A DNA stretch of 42,712 nucleotides, taken from IMG/VR virus record IMGVR_UViG_3300037504_000559, positions 1-42,712 of that record; one strand, written 5' to 3'. The DNA is from a virus. Positions 1 through 8,220 of the stretch are shown here, in pieces. Within the stretch, counting starts at the first letter, position 1. Each line of letters begins with the position of its first letter. Under the pieces are notes generated by a model. That model had not been told where the DNA came from and searched no databases. It was given only the letters and a program-made list of their open reading frames with translations. The position numbers and the translations under genes were made by a program.

Positions 1-362
1 ATTTCTCTACCAATACAAACAGCACAGGCTCCGTTATTTATTGCCGATTCTATTTGATTATAATTTGAATACCCGCCCTCCGCTATCACTTTTTGTCCCA
101 TGTCAATACTCTTAATCTCAGCAACAAATTCTGGATTGCAAGGGCGATCAAAAACGCTAAAAGTAGTGGCAACGTAATCAGGAACACAACCACACTTAAT
201 AAGATTTTCATAATCTTTTGCATTACGGATATCACCAACAATTTTCAATCCCTTCATTTTCGCCAATCGATATAATGGCTTTATGTTATTATTACACATT
301 CTTGAGTCAATTGCAATGTAAGATGAATCACAAGATGCGATATCTTTTTCATACACAGATAT
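1..362. repeat. Direct terminal repeat, left copy (circle overlap)
   Basis: Bases 1-362 are repeated at 42351-42712 with three substitutions (128, 256 and 339 against 42478, 42606 and 42689). The nanE-like gene reads through the joint in frame when the ends are overlapped, so this is the overlap of a circular or circularly permuted genome. It is not a separate repeat family. Confidence 0.9.
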
Positions 363-539
363 ATACGGCATGTCCTTCCTGTTTTTTACATTTGTTTTTT
401 TCAGATAGATTACATTTACATCCGGTATATTGTGATCTGACCGTACCGCACAAGCTCCGTTGTTTGCTGCTATTTTTGCCAGCTCTCTAGTTGTGCCAAA
501 AGTGTATCCCTGTATTGAAACAATCAATCCTCTAAGCAT
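1..539 (-). CDS. nanE: NanE-like N-acylmannosamine-6-phosphate 2-epimerase, N-terminal part (gene cut by the window ends)
   Basis: The gene starts with an ATG at 539 that overlaps the neuB stop (TATGCTTAG) and continues across the circle joint to 42290, giving 199 residues. NanE interconverts GlcNAc-6-P and ManNAc-6-P on a TIM barrel. The start reads MLRGLIVSIQGYT, like the family's opening 'KLIVSCQ'. Further on are the late-barrel VIAEGGYS, which carries the family's catalytic Glu, and GACAVCIGREITG, a phosphate-binding-type loop. At 199 residues it is slightly shorter than the usual 220-230. Sitting between neuB and a HAD phosphatase, it would supply the ManNAc-6-P substrate for NeuB. An inactive or altered-specificity barrel is possible, since the lysine region is divergent. 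Confidence 0.75.
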   Translation of the reverse strand, partial: MLRGLIVSIQGYTFGTTRELAKIAANNGACAVRSDHNIPDVNVIYLKKTNVKNRKDMPYISVYEKDIASCDSSYIAIDSRMCNNNIKPLYRLAKMKGLKIVGDIRNAKDYENLIKCGCVPDYVATTFSVFDRPCNPEFVAEIKSIDMGQKVIAEGGYSNYNQIESAINNGACAVCIGRE

Positions 540-1374
540 AATTCCAGCACCACTTGTATTTTTCTCTTATGACAGATTCCGGCTCCTGCAGTATGTTTTT
601 CATTTCACCAAGCACACCCTCCACTTCGTTGATCTCTGTAATTATTCGCTCCATCTCTGCAAAATCGCTGCTTGCAGCGTGGTCATGACCGCGCATATTC
701 TTGTCAAGCGTGTAGTGCCGCTCTATGTATTTTGCACCGATTGCAACGGCATACTTGATAGCCTGTCCGTCCACCTCATGGGAAGAAAAACCAAGACGCG
801 GACCAAGTCTGGAAGACATGTAACGCATCGTTTCAAAGTTCATCTGCTGCATCATAGCCGGATACAAAGAAACGCAGTAATATACAATATCTGCATAATT
901 CATCCATGAATTATCACATATCTCATCAACCGTGTGCATTCCTGTGCTGACCGCCACATGGATCCCTTTGTCTTCCTTTTCGTTCATTATGAGCTCTTTG
1001 AAATACTGATTAGAGTAATACTGACTTGCCAGTTTGATATTACGTATCCCGTATTCAATCAGTTCGTCATAGGATTTTTTGTCAAAAGGTGTACATTGAA
1101 AAATCAATCCTAAAGATTCCGCATGATCGCACAATTCCCGTATTTGCTTTATGTCGAACTCAAGAGTTTTTTTGTGCTCATAATAATTATCTGAAAAATA
1201 ATTTTGACCAGACACTTTCCGATTTTTCATTTCATCCGGAAGATTGTCAATATCTCGTTTCTGAAACTTAACTCCTGCCACACCGAGACTTGCAGCCTGA
1301 TTGATCATTTTGCGCGCAGTTTCAATATCTCCATTATGATTAGCACACATCTCAAGTATAATATTTGTTTTCAC
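532..1374 (-). CDS. neuB: NeuB-like N-acylneuraminate(-9-phosphate) synthase, catalytic domain only
   Basis: This 280-residue protein belongs to the family that condenses PEP with ManNAc, ManNAc-6-P or related sugars to give a nonulosonic acid. The barrel motifs are in order: E8 with ANHNGD, KFQ near 36, QCTPFD near 94, KLAS near 115, VSTGM near 143, GFSSHEVDG near 196, and IERHYTLDK followed by GHDHAASS near 220-235. The usual C-terminal SAF/antifreeze-like domain (about 60 residues) is absent: the protein stops soon after the barrel. It overlaps the neuA end (1352) and the nanE start (539), so the three are translationally coupled. A homologue such as PseI/LegI or a KDN-type synthase is equally possible. 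Confidence 0.85.
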   Translation of the reverse strand: MKTNIILEMCANHNGDIETARKMINQAASLGVAGVKFQKRDIDNLPDEMKNRKVSGQNYFSDNYYEHKKTLEFDIKQIRELCDHAESLGLIFQCTPFDKKSYDELIEYGIRNIKLASQYYSNQYFKELIMNEKEDKGIHVAVSTGMHTVDEICDNSWMNYADIVYYCVSLYPAMMQQMNFETMRYMSSRLGPRLGFSSHEVDGQAIKYAVAIGAKYIERHYTLDKNMRGHDHAASSDFAEMERIITEINEVEGVLGEMKNILQEPESVIREKYKWCWNYA

Positions 1375-1906
1375 TCATCCACCTTTCTACCTCTGCAAAA
1401 TCCTCGGCAGTGTCGATATCAAAGCCGTATGAATCTTGAAAGTATAATGTATTTTTATCTGTAATTTTATTTTTTGTCTCTATATATTCTCTGCTGACCA
1501 TGAAAAATCCGCCATTCAACCTGTCCTTATATTTTGAGGCTGCGGATTGTATTTCATATTCAACAACATGATTGATCCAGTATTCATACTGATCGATATC
1601 CCTGATCGGTGAGGTAGCCTGTAGATCAACAAGATAATCACAATCTGTTATTGAGTTGACATACCGGAGCTTGTCCATTATGTTGCCTTCTATGTCATAC
1701 AACTCAATAGGCTCGAATATAATATACGCGCCACTGCAGTTATTCATTATTGCAGGATCACGCGTAAGAACGTTAACCTGATATCCAAGAAGATTTCCAA
1801 AATCTATGGACCATCTGATCAGCGGCTTTCCACACAACTCGAGTATATTTTTTTTTGGCAACCTCTTTGAGTCTATCCTCGCACAAATTATTATACCTAT
1901 TTTCAC
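1352..1906 (-). CDS. neuA: NeuA-like CMP-nonulosonate cytidylyltransferase (short form)
   Basis: The protein activates a nonulosonic or related sugar with CTP. It shows the nucleotide-binding opening IIICARIDSKRLPKKN and CGKPLI, then DLQATSPIR near 95, a GGFFMV region, and DIDTAEDF close to the C terminus. These are the order and spacing of the NeuA/KdsB fold. At 184 residues it is shorter than typical NeuA (about 220-230). I chose a GTG start at 1906 because it follows GGGGGTACT and overlaps the upstream stop as GTGA. It is embedded between the glycosyltransferase and neuB. Exact sugar specificity cannot be read from sequence. Confidence 0.8.
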   Translation of the reverse strand: MKIGIIICARIDSKRLPKKNILELCGKPLIRWSIDFGNLLGYQVNVLTRDPAIMNNCSGAYIIFEPIELYDIEGNIMDKLRYVNSITDCDYLVDLQATSPIRDIDQYEYWINHVVEYEIQSAASKYKDRLNGGFFMVSREYIETKNKITDKNTLYFQDSYGFDIDTAEDFAEVERWMSENKYYT

Positions 1907-3570
1907 AGTACCCCCATACAAATCGTCTCAAAGTTCTGTTGCATTTTACCAAGCGAAAACTGCTCGGCTCTTATCTTTGCCATTCGTCCAAGTTCTTTTT
2001 TTCGCTCTGTATCTGGTAGGAGTTCTTTTAATTTATATTCAAGCTCTTCAATATTTTTGCATATTATCTGGTTGCGTCCAATAAGTTCGTCCATAGAAGG
2101 CTGAGACAGAGCAACTATAGGAAGTCCAGCTGCCATACATTCAAGAACAGCCATCGGGAATATCTCAACAAAATCACCATGAGCAAAAACCGCCACAGAT
2201 AATTCTGACAACGCCTCGATTTTGTCTATCCCATGATTTATTTTTATGTCGGTTTTTATATTCCCTTCAAGACCGCCCTCCTTGTCCAAAAACAAAATAC
2301 ATTCTGAACATTCAATATCTTTGCTAACGTTGCTCACAAGATTATTCCATCCATCGTGAAACTTTCCCGGAGCGTTCCGGCTTATACGTCCCCACTTCAA
2401 AGATTCATAATCTGCATATATATTATTTTTCCGGATTGCACCATACATTACTTTTGATTTGATACCGTAATTTTCCTGTAGCCGGTTTTTCCAGTACTCT
2501 GTCAAGGTGATCACCTGATCTGAGCATTTTGCCGGCATGCAAGGTTCTGAGCTGTGAACAATAGAAATAACTTTCGATCCTTTTGGTTTTCTGAAATTGA
2601 CAAACCGTTCATACTCTGCCTTGAAGCACTCAAGAAGATATATGTCAGCCTTCGGAAGCATCTCTTTTCTAATATCAGCATAGATATGTTTTCCAGATGT
2701 GTAGTAGTACAGATTCCGGGTAATATCGCCCATTCTGTCAATCGGCAATGTACCAACATGACAAATAGTGCTTTCTTTCAGTTTCTGTCTTCTTTTCTCT
2801 GATACTATCTTTATATCAGAAAAATGTTTTTTTGGAAAACAAGGTATATCTCCGTATGGGTCAACATTGTATATCTTCCTCTTGAAATGCAAATACTTAT
2901 GGCACAATTTTGGTATGGTTTCAACATATTTCCTTGCCCAATTCGGATGCCCACGAACCTCGTGAGGATAATCTTTCTTGTAGTGCGCTCCGTTTTTGCT
3001 ATTATATTTACCGCCGTTGTCGCACCCTATCATGTATATCGGTTCTGCTCCGGATATAATCGCAAGATGAAGTGCAAGCATACCAGTTGCCATGTAGGAA
3101 AACAATCCGTCATGTATATCGCCGGTCGGCATATCCTCCTGAGTGTAGTACACAGTATATTTTTTTGAAGGTTCAATCTGACATTTTGAGGAGACAAAAA
3201 CACGCCCCTTGTATTTGTCCATATCATAGGTTGTCCATTCGAAAAATCTTTTGTCCTGAACTATGAACCATTCAAACCCGTCATAGTCCTCAATTGCATG
3301 ATTGATTCCGATAGAATGAAATCCGTCCAAACTCTCAAAAGTAAAACCTTCGTCCATGGCGATTTTCAGGCCATAGCTACAACCAACAACAAAAGCAGGC
3401 TCGCCGGCCCATGCTCCCATTATCCCTTCATAAGGACCAAGCTTTGTGTCTTTCCCGTCAAGCAAGCCTTTCATTTGAATTGCAAGCCACCTCTGATCTA
3501 CCTGTGATTTCCCTGCCATGACTTTCTTGTCACGCATAGCAATTGCATCTGCTATAGTAAGAGCTTTCAT
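1903..3570 (-). CDS. Two-domain glycosyltransferase (DUF115/sialyltransferase-like N-half plus GT4-like C-half)
   Basis: The protein has 555 residues. The N-terminal half (about 50-250) has FVVGCSYGL, SIGINHAIEDY and FIVQDKRFFEW, followed by MIGCDNGGKYN. This layout is seen in DUF115/MAF-type and bacterial sialyltransferase-like proteins that bind CMP-sugars. The C-terminal half (about 290-555) looks like GT-B family 4: ISIVHSSEP, VITLTEYWK, FLDKEGG, then FVEIFPMAVLECMAAGLPIVA, the E-x7-E-like nucleotide-sugar site. It is the last step candidate of the sugar module, starting right after the minor head gene (ATGAAAGC overlap) and overlapping neuA. Two transferase domains suggest addition of two sugars or donor plus acceptor roles. 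Domain naming of the N-half is from memory of motif style and is uncertain. Confidence 0.65.
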   Translation of the reverse strand: MKALTIADAIAMRDKKVMAGKSQVDQRWLAIQMKGLLDGKDTKLGPYEGIMGAWAGEPAFVVGCSYGLKIAMDEGFTFESLDGFHSIGINHAIEDYDGFEWFIVQDKRFFEWTTYDMDKYKGRVFVSSKCQIEPSKKYTVYYTQEDMPTGDIHDGLFSYMATGMLALHLAIISGAEPIYMIGCDNGGKYNSKNGAHYKKDYPHEVRGHPNWARKYVETIPKLCHKYLHFKRKIYNVDPYGDIPCFPKKHFSDIKIVSEKRRQKLKESTICHVGTLPIDRMGDITRNLYYYTSGKHIYADIRKEMLPKADIYLLECFKAEYERFVNFRKPKGSKVISIVHSSEPCMPAKCSDQVITLTEYWKNRLQENYGIKSKVMYGAIRKNNIYADYESLKWGRISRNAPGKFHDGWNNLVSNVSKDIECSECILFLDKEGGLEGNIKTDIKINHGIDKIEALSELSVAVFAHGDFVEIFPMAVLECMAAGLPIVALSQPSMDELIGRNQIICKNIEELEYKLKELLPDTERKKELGRMAKIRAEQFSLGKMQQNFETICMGVL

Positions 3571-4523
3571 TTTTTCTTCCTTTTTCTGACAGGTATGTGG
3601 CTTTCTCTGGTCGGATGCGCCTCTGTCTTTCCTGTTGAAAAATCAATATAGGGCTGGATCCCCCTGCGCTCCAAAACCTCACGGAAAACAATTGTAATAG
3701 AATGCAAGCAGTTCGGGTGAAAAGGTGCCAACAGGGTAGCTTGAGGAAAATCCGGATCATCGCCAGACAGAGAAAATATTTTGCCCTCAAACTGCTGACA
3801 AATGGGAGTGAGCGTATTATGACTGCTGACCTGTATCAAGTCGGACCCAAGCTCCGCAGCAGTATTCACAACACCGGCAGTGGCCGCCTCTCTTAATTCG
3901 GTCCGGGCTACCATCTCAGTATATCCCTTAATGTTGTACATCCGTTTAACACCGTTTTTGTCTATTACGGCTATGTACTTACCATCCTCCGCTTTTTTCA
4001 ATATCTCATTACGTATCTGCTTATTGACATCGAATGTAGTTCCGTCCGGTAGTTCGCCGTCTGCAATTCTTTTGTCAATCTCATGCTGCCCAACATTGAT
4101 CTGCTGAGTAAGTGCTGTCAGCCGGATTATTTCTTTCTCACCGGTATTTAGACCCGCGGTATAAGCATTCAAAGCCGACTGTATTACAGCCTTCTTGCCC
4201 TGACCATGAATGTTCGATCTTATGAATCGATTAAAGGGAATGTGTTTACGGTCGCTGAAAGCGGTTGACCGGTTAACTTTTTTCAAAACAACTCTTACTG
4301 TCCGGTCATACCACTGTACAATCTCACGTTCTGCCCAGCCCTCAAACGCTCTTCTTGCCTCTGCGTAATGTTTTCTTATATCTCTTTGAAGCTTCACCCA
4401 GAACGTGGTTGTATGCTCTGTAGTTGTTGCAACCGTTGTGATTATTTTCTCAAGACCTCTTGTTATCAAGCGCATTCTCCGAGACAGTTTTCTTGCTTTT
4501 GAAATCTCCTGCGCCAGACTCAA
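3567..4523 (-). CDS. Minor head protein, SPP1 gp7 / Mu F-like (phage_min_cap2 type)
   Basis: This 318-residue head morphogenesis protein would act at the portal vertex. The C-terminal third has MVARTELREA, then SSHNTLTPICQQFEGKIFS and PFHPNCLHSITIV. That matches the conserved 'C-x-eGk ... P-x-HP-x-C' block of the F/gp7 family. The N-terminal part is long, charged and helical. The C terminus is very basic (RKRKKK). It overlaps the DnaT-like connector gene upstream and the glycosyltransferase gene downstream by 4 bases each, so it is inside one operon. The window's sugar module begins directly after it. Confidence 0.75.
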   Translation of the reverse strand: MSLAQEISKARKLSRRMRLITRGLEKIITTVATTTEHTTTFWVKLQRDIRKHYAEARRAFEGWAEREIVQWYDRTVRVVLKKVNRSTAFSDRKHIPFNRFIRSNIHGQGKKAVIQSALNAYTAGLNTGEKEIIRLTALTQQINVGQHEIDKRIADGELPDGTTFDVNKQIRNEILKKAEDGKYIAVIDKNGVKRMYNIKGYTEMVARTELREAATAGVVNTAAELGSDLIQVSSHNTLTPICQQFEGKIFSLSGDDPDFPQATLLAPFHPNCLHSITIVFREVLERRGIQPYIDFSTGKTEAHPTRESHIPVRKRKKK

Positions 4524-4942
4524 TTTTCGTTGAACTCCCTGCTCATAGTTGGGAAATAGTTTCCGGCTCCGGATAGCGCGTCATCAAGTAGATCTGAGAT
4601 ATTACCCGGGAACCTTGCCTTGTCCAGCTCTTCCTCCCACCGGCTCAAGGTGAAATTTCTTACTCCGCTATCATACAAAGCGCGGCGCTCTTCATATTCG
4701 TCAAAGTAGTTGTAGATCCACCATGCAAGCGCGATCTGTGCGTTTTTGACATAATCCTCTGTGGAGGATGCAGATATGGAAAACTGAGGCTGCGCCTGAA
4801 TCCATCGATATGCGGTTACAAGCAGCTGTTCTTTTTCTGTTGTTGTTCGATCACTCCAACCAGAGGCATTCCATCTATCTTCAAGGTAAGTATCAGCCTC
4901 GGCAACAGTGGCCCAGCTGTTTGTCCCAACTGTCAGACTCAT
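4520..4942 (-). CDS. DnaT-like head completion/connector protein
   Basis: The 140 residues open SLTVGTNSWATVAEADTYL, the typical start of the 'putative DnaT-like ssDNA-binding' family (gp6/gp15 class). Members of that family usually lie just after the major capsid gene as head-tail connector subunits. An AYRWI...AQIALAWWIY helix follows. Its ATG overlaps the stop of the 19-aa basic peptide (ATGA) and its end overlaps the minor head gene. Despite the family name, the position argues for a structural role. Confidence 0.7.
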   Translation of the reverse strand: MSLTVGTNSWATVAEADTYLEDRWNASGWSDRTTTEKEQLLVTAYRWIQAQPQFSISASSTEDYVKNAQIALAWWIYNYFDEYEERRALYDSGVRNFTLSRWEEELDKARFPGNISDLLDDALSGAGNYFPTMSREFNEN

Positions 4943-4998
4943 TTCTTGCGTCCTCCGGTGCCTTTTTTCTTCCTTTTGCTTTTATTTTTGCAAGGCAT
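4939..4998 (-). CDS. 19-aa highly basic micro-protein
   Basis: The ATG at 4998 follows AAGGGGGTAAT and opens a 19-codon frame that is mostly Lys, Arg, Gly and Cys (MPCKNKSKRKKK...), ending TGA inside the ATGA start of the connector gene. It lies immediately after the capsid terminator. It could be a true DNA/RNA-contacting peptide, or a translated leader that couples ribosomes into the next gene. I recognise no family. Confidence 0.45.
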   Translation of the reverse strand: MPCKNKSKRKKKGTGGRKK

Positions 4999-5009
4999 AT
5001 TACCCCCTT

Positions 5010-5032
5010 AAAAAGGGGCGGAATCCCGCCCC
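5010..5032 (-). terminator. Rho-independent terminator after the major capsid gene
   Basis: On the minus strand a perfect 7-bp GC stem (GGGGCGG/CCGCCCC) with a 4-base loop (GATT) is followed by five T. It lies 6 bases after the capsid stop. It probably trims the level of downstream mRNA relative to capsid mRNA. Confidence 0.85.
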
Positions 5033-5038
5033 GTTAAA

Positions 5039-6037
5039 TTAGCTCAAAGTGAACTTGTACACTTGATCGGTGTCGCCAACTGCGCCGCCGTAAATTGACC
5101 ATACTGCCTGAATCTCTGTCAGGGTAAGCGGGTCTTTCACTCCGCGGTAAGTAGTAGGGGCCATTACTTCTGCACGCTGTATTTTCTGTCCAGGCAATAC
5201 CATGAGTGGTGAACCACTTGAAATATTACTGTTGAACGTATACACGCGCTGAATCGGCCAGCCGATCATTTCACCATCCTGCCCGGCAGTAGCCATGGAC
5301 TGAGTGGTTGCTCTGAATGCTGCCTCTATGCGTTCTCGATCATTCGGGTTGGCATAGATTATCATTCGTGCGGATGCTGTGTCTCCGTATCCTTTGTCCT
5401 TGTTTGCGTTTGCGATATTGAAAGCCGTCTGATTGATAGTAAGTATATCTCTCTGAAGCCGGCCATTTGCAGCGGCACCCTGCCATGCAACTGTCGTATT
5501 AGAAGCAGAAGCAGTGTCAAGAAGCAAATAGAAATTATCCGCTTTGTCAACGAAAAACTTGTTACGGAACTGCAAAGCCAAGTCAATCATAGCCGGTATT
5601 TTTCTGAAACGGATCATCTGATCTGTCCATCCAAAGGCGCCGCCATAGTAATCAACATACGCTGTCTGTTTTGTTCCAGTCATTTTTCGAGTCTCGATAC
5701 GTCCGCCCTCCGGTATTTTGTCAAAAGTAATACCGTTTGAGACGTTGTATATTTCCCAAGAATCCTGACCACGAGCAATAGGTACAAGCCGGAAAGCCTG
5801 CTCCCATCCCATGTCAAAGTTGTCCTGTTCAATAGTGACGTTGAACGCATCTTTGGTCAGTACTGCAAAATCTGTTGAGACTCCTGCAGCCTGTACTTTT
5901 TTCCGATACAAGCGGTTCGGTTCGTTAATGAACGACTGAATAGCAGCCTTTACAAACTTTTCCGCGGTCGGGTCTTTGTCAAACTTCGCTTTTGCAAGAA
6001 GGTCAACAAACTGATCTGGTTTTGTAATTATACTCAA
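5039..6037 (-). CDS. Major capsid protein
   Basis: The 332 residues lie between a small decoration-like gene and head-completion genes, and have their own terminator directly after the stop. The sequence has features usual for HK97-fold coat proteins. There is a helical N-arm (first ~45 residues), a long central domain rich in Phe/Tyr/Asp (VPIARGQDSWEIYNV, YVDYYGGAFGWTDQMI), a 'LLLDTA' helix, and a C-terminal segment (MAPTTYRGVKDPLTL) ending in beta strands. I assign it mainly by position and composition, as I cannot name the exact coat family. Confidence 0.75.
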   Translation of the reverse strand: MSIITKPDQFVDLLAKAKFDKDPTAEKFVKAAIQSFINEPNRLYRKKVQAAGVSTDFAVLTKDAFNVTIEQDNFDMGWEQAFRLVPIARGQDSWEIYNVSNGITFDKIPEGGRIETRKMTGTKQTAYVDYYGGAFGWTDQMIRFRKIPAMIDLALQFRNKFFVDKADNFYLLLDTASASNTTVAWQGAAANGRLQRDILTINQTAFNIANANKDKGYGDTASARMIIYANPNDRERIEAAFRATTQSMATAGQDGEMIGWPIQRVYTFNSNISSGSPLMVLPGQKIQRAEVMAPTTYRGVKDPLTLTEIQAVWSIYGGAVGDTDQVYKFTLS

Positions 6038-6048
6038 GTTCTACCTCC

Positions 6049-6432
6049 TTACACGTTGTAGTCAATTCCGTCAAAATACATCAACACTGTGGTCGCTGCC
6101 GCGGTGACGGTTTCCTTTGCAACTCCACACTCGTAATAATCGGTTCCCTTGACTCCTGTTGCAGTCGCAGAAACTTTCTCGTCACTCGAGTAATAATACA
6201 ATTTATCCCCGGCGTTGATTGTCTCGCCAGTTCCAGTACGCTTGTTTGCGATAACCTGACGCATCTTGTATATTACAGTGACCTCTTCGCTTGTTCTTGT
6301 CGGTGTAACGGCATAGAAGCCGAATACATCCTGAACAACAACACCTTCTCCGGCAACAACGGTTGAAGCCGGGGTCTGGTCCCTTAATGTCAAATACTCC
6401 TGCCAGTCAGCAGGTTTGAATGTAAGTGCCAA
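6049..6432 (-). CDS. Small capsid decoration-type protein (DUF2190-like)
   Basis: The 127 residues are mostly beta, with GEGVVVQDVFGFYAVTP, NAGDKLYYYSSD and a final VLMYFDGIDYNV. They resemble the short trimeric head-decoration proteins that precede the coat gene in many siphoviruses. It lies 11 bases from the major capsid start. The family call rests on size, beta content and position. Confidence 0.5.
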   Translation of the reverse strand: MALTFKPADWQEYLTLRDQTPASTVVAGEGVVVQDVFGFYAVTPTRTSEEVTVIYKMRQVIANKRTGTGETINAGDKLYYYSSDEKVSATATGVKGTDYYECGVAKETVTAAATTVLMYFDGIDYNV

Positions 6433-6451
6433 TTCTGGTTCCTTTCAACCC

Positions 6452-7573
6452 CTATACGTCTTCTTCATCCAGTAGTGGGTTGACAGCTGGATCAAAAGGA
6501 TCATCAGGGTCGGTAAATTTCTTCTGTGGATTCTGCGGGTCATCGGTTGGCTGAAATAAGTTAGCAAGCTCTTTGTACTCCTCAAGATTGCTGTCAATAA
6601 GTCCTTGCAACGATTCGTCAGAAGCATCATCAAGATTCGTTTTCTCAAACTTTTTCAGGATGAAGGTTTTCTGCTTGTCTGTTGCTTTCTTATCATCAAG
6701 CAATTTTTCAAGACGCGGCTTTGCTGTCAATACAAGCTGCTCCGCCCGTATCTTTTCTTTTTCAGCCGTAACAGACTCAAGGGCTTTTGTCTGTTCTTCG
6801 TTTGTTTTTTTGAGCGTTTCGTTTTCACGAAAAATATTACTCAAAACTCTATCCTGCTTCATCTTCTCCAGATCAAAAAGCTGGTGCGGAAAAGTATTCC
6901 GTCTTTCAATTTCCTTTTTGAGATCATCAAAAGGAACAGTTGTTATATCCATGACATCTCCTGTCTTTGTTTTTTCCGGGGTTGTCCCGGTTGGTTCCGT
7001 GTCATCTGACATAGCCTGTACCATAGCAAGTCTCTTCGCTCCCTCAAAGGCCGGCGTAGCCATGTCACTATTCATTCCGGCTATACCGGTAAGTTTTTCA
7101 ATAGCGTTTGCAAAAATCATTCCGGCTTTCTCGAAAAAAGTCCACTCGCCTTCGTGAGAAACAATATCTATATTCTTTGCGGCCTGTACCTGTCTCTGGT
7201 TGTGATATAACACAACAACGTGGTGCAACTTGCCGTCAATTTCTTTCTGAGTATCTGCAACAACGATTCCAAGGGGGCGCCGGTTTTTTGTGCTGTTATC
7301 CTGATTGTGACCAAGAAACAATCTGACACCCTTTGTCACTACTTTCTTGAGGCTCTGTATTGCTCTCCTCGTCCAAGTAATCGGCTGCCTATTGGATTCG
7401 CCTATAAGTTTCGGAGAGCTTACACCCTCGTGTATCAAGGAAAATGCTTGGAAAAAAGGATGCTCGTCTTTCTCTTTGATTTTTTTCAAGGTTTTCCGCG
7501 GTACAAGGCCTAAGACTTCATCATGACTTAATGCCTGAACTTTCTTGATCCAGCACTCTACAATATTTTTCAT
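6452..7573 (-). CDS. Candidate prohead protease-scaffold protein
   Basis: The 373 residues have two clear parts. An N-terminal globular part (about 1-185) contains RLFLGHNQ, RPLGIVVADTQ and HHVVVLYHNQ strands like those of prohead-protease folds. A C-terminal part (about 215-373) is a long charged coiled coil (FRENETLKKTNEEQTKALES...) ending in a very acidic, Pro-rich tail, typical of scaffolds. It sits upstream of the decoration and coat genes, where protease-scaffold genes usually are. I cannot identify a certain catalytic Ser-His pair, so it may be scaffold only. Confidence 0.5.
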   Translation of the reverse strand: MKNIVECWIKKVQALSHDEVLGLVPRKTLKKIKEKDEHPFFQAFSLIHEGVSSPKLIGESNRQPITWTRRAIQSLKKVVTKGVRLFLGHNQDNSTKNRRPLGIVVADTQKEIDGKLHHVVVLYHNQRQVQAAKNIDIVSHEGEWTFFEKAGMIFANAIEKLTGIAGMNSDMATPAFEGAKRLAMVQAMSDDTEPTGTTPEKTKTGDVMDITTVPFDDLKKEIERRNTFPHQLFDLEKMKQDRVLSNIFRENETLKKTNEEQTKALESVTAEKEKIRAEQLVLTAKPRLEKLLDDKKATDKQKTFILKKFEKTNLDDASDESLQGLIDSNLEEYKELANLFQPTDDPQNPQKKFTDPDDPFDPAVNPLLDEEDV

Positions 7574-8220
7574 TATTTAAGCCTCCAATATCCTGCTTCT
7601 CTTGATCGACCCCTGTAGTTTTTTCTAACCTCTACAAGATCATACCGTTCAAGTTTTTCTGCCATATACTCAGTAGAAACAGAACAAGCTCTCGATATTT
7701 TCTTGCAATCAAAATCGTCATATGACTTTGAATCGAATCTTACTCCTTTTTTTCTCGGCTTATAATACAAAATAACCCATTCGTAATCTTGAGAATTAAG
7801 ACAATCCAACCATTCGTCAAGATAGTTTTGATCAGGGAAGTGGTGAATGCATTCACATGACATGAAAATATACTTTTCATCTTTGCCGGAGACAAACTGC
7901 ATACAATCAGTATCGCACAGAACAAACTCAGAATTGTAATCTTTCAGATAATGTTTTGCAGCTTCAATCGATCTTTCTGCGATGTCTATTGATATACTTT
8001 TTTTTATACCATACTTCTCGTGTAGGAGTCTCTCAAGCTGACCACCGCCGCATCCGTAATTTACTATCGTTTTTCCCTCAAAATGAACGAATCCCGGTAT
8101 CATGAAAAGCTCGTACATCTCATATAGCCGGTCTCTGCTTTTGTATCCAGATATATGGCAAGCCTCCGGGGTCGCATGATTATTCCAGAAATCTATTACG
8201 TTGTCGTATTTCTCACGCAT
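7573..8220 (-). CDS. Class I SAM-dependent methyltransferase inside the head operon
   Basis: The 215 residues start at the ATG at 8220, which overlaps the upstream stop by 8 bases and follows GAGGGCC. An open frame above this start is a shadow of the upstream gene. Motif I is IVNYGCGGGQLERLL near 50-64, the acidic end of strand 2 is SISIDIAERS near 78-88, CDTDCMQF gives motif II, and CECIHHFPDQ the motif IV region. It belongs to the Methyltransf_11/25 type, which acts on small molecules or sugars more often than DNA. Lying between virion genes, it may modify a virion sugar or protein. Substrate is unknown. Confidence 0.75.
   Translation of the reverse strand: MREKYDNVIDFWNNHATPEACHISGYKSRDRLYEMYELFMIPGFVHFEGKTIVNYGCGGGQLERLLHEKYGIKKSISIDIAERSIEAAKHYLKDYNSEFVLCDTDCMQFVSGKDEKYIFMSCECIHHFPDQNYLDEWLDCLNSQDYEWVILYYKPRKKGVRFDSKSYDDFDCKKISRACSVSTEYMAEKLERYDLVEVRKNYRGRSREAGYWRLK

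Noticed and set aside
6573-7157. Long plus-strand frames opposite the scaffold/protease gene
   Set aside because: They are low-complexity Ser/Phe-rich mirrors of a charged coiled-coil gene without ribosome sites.
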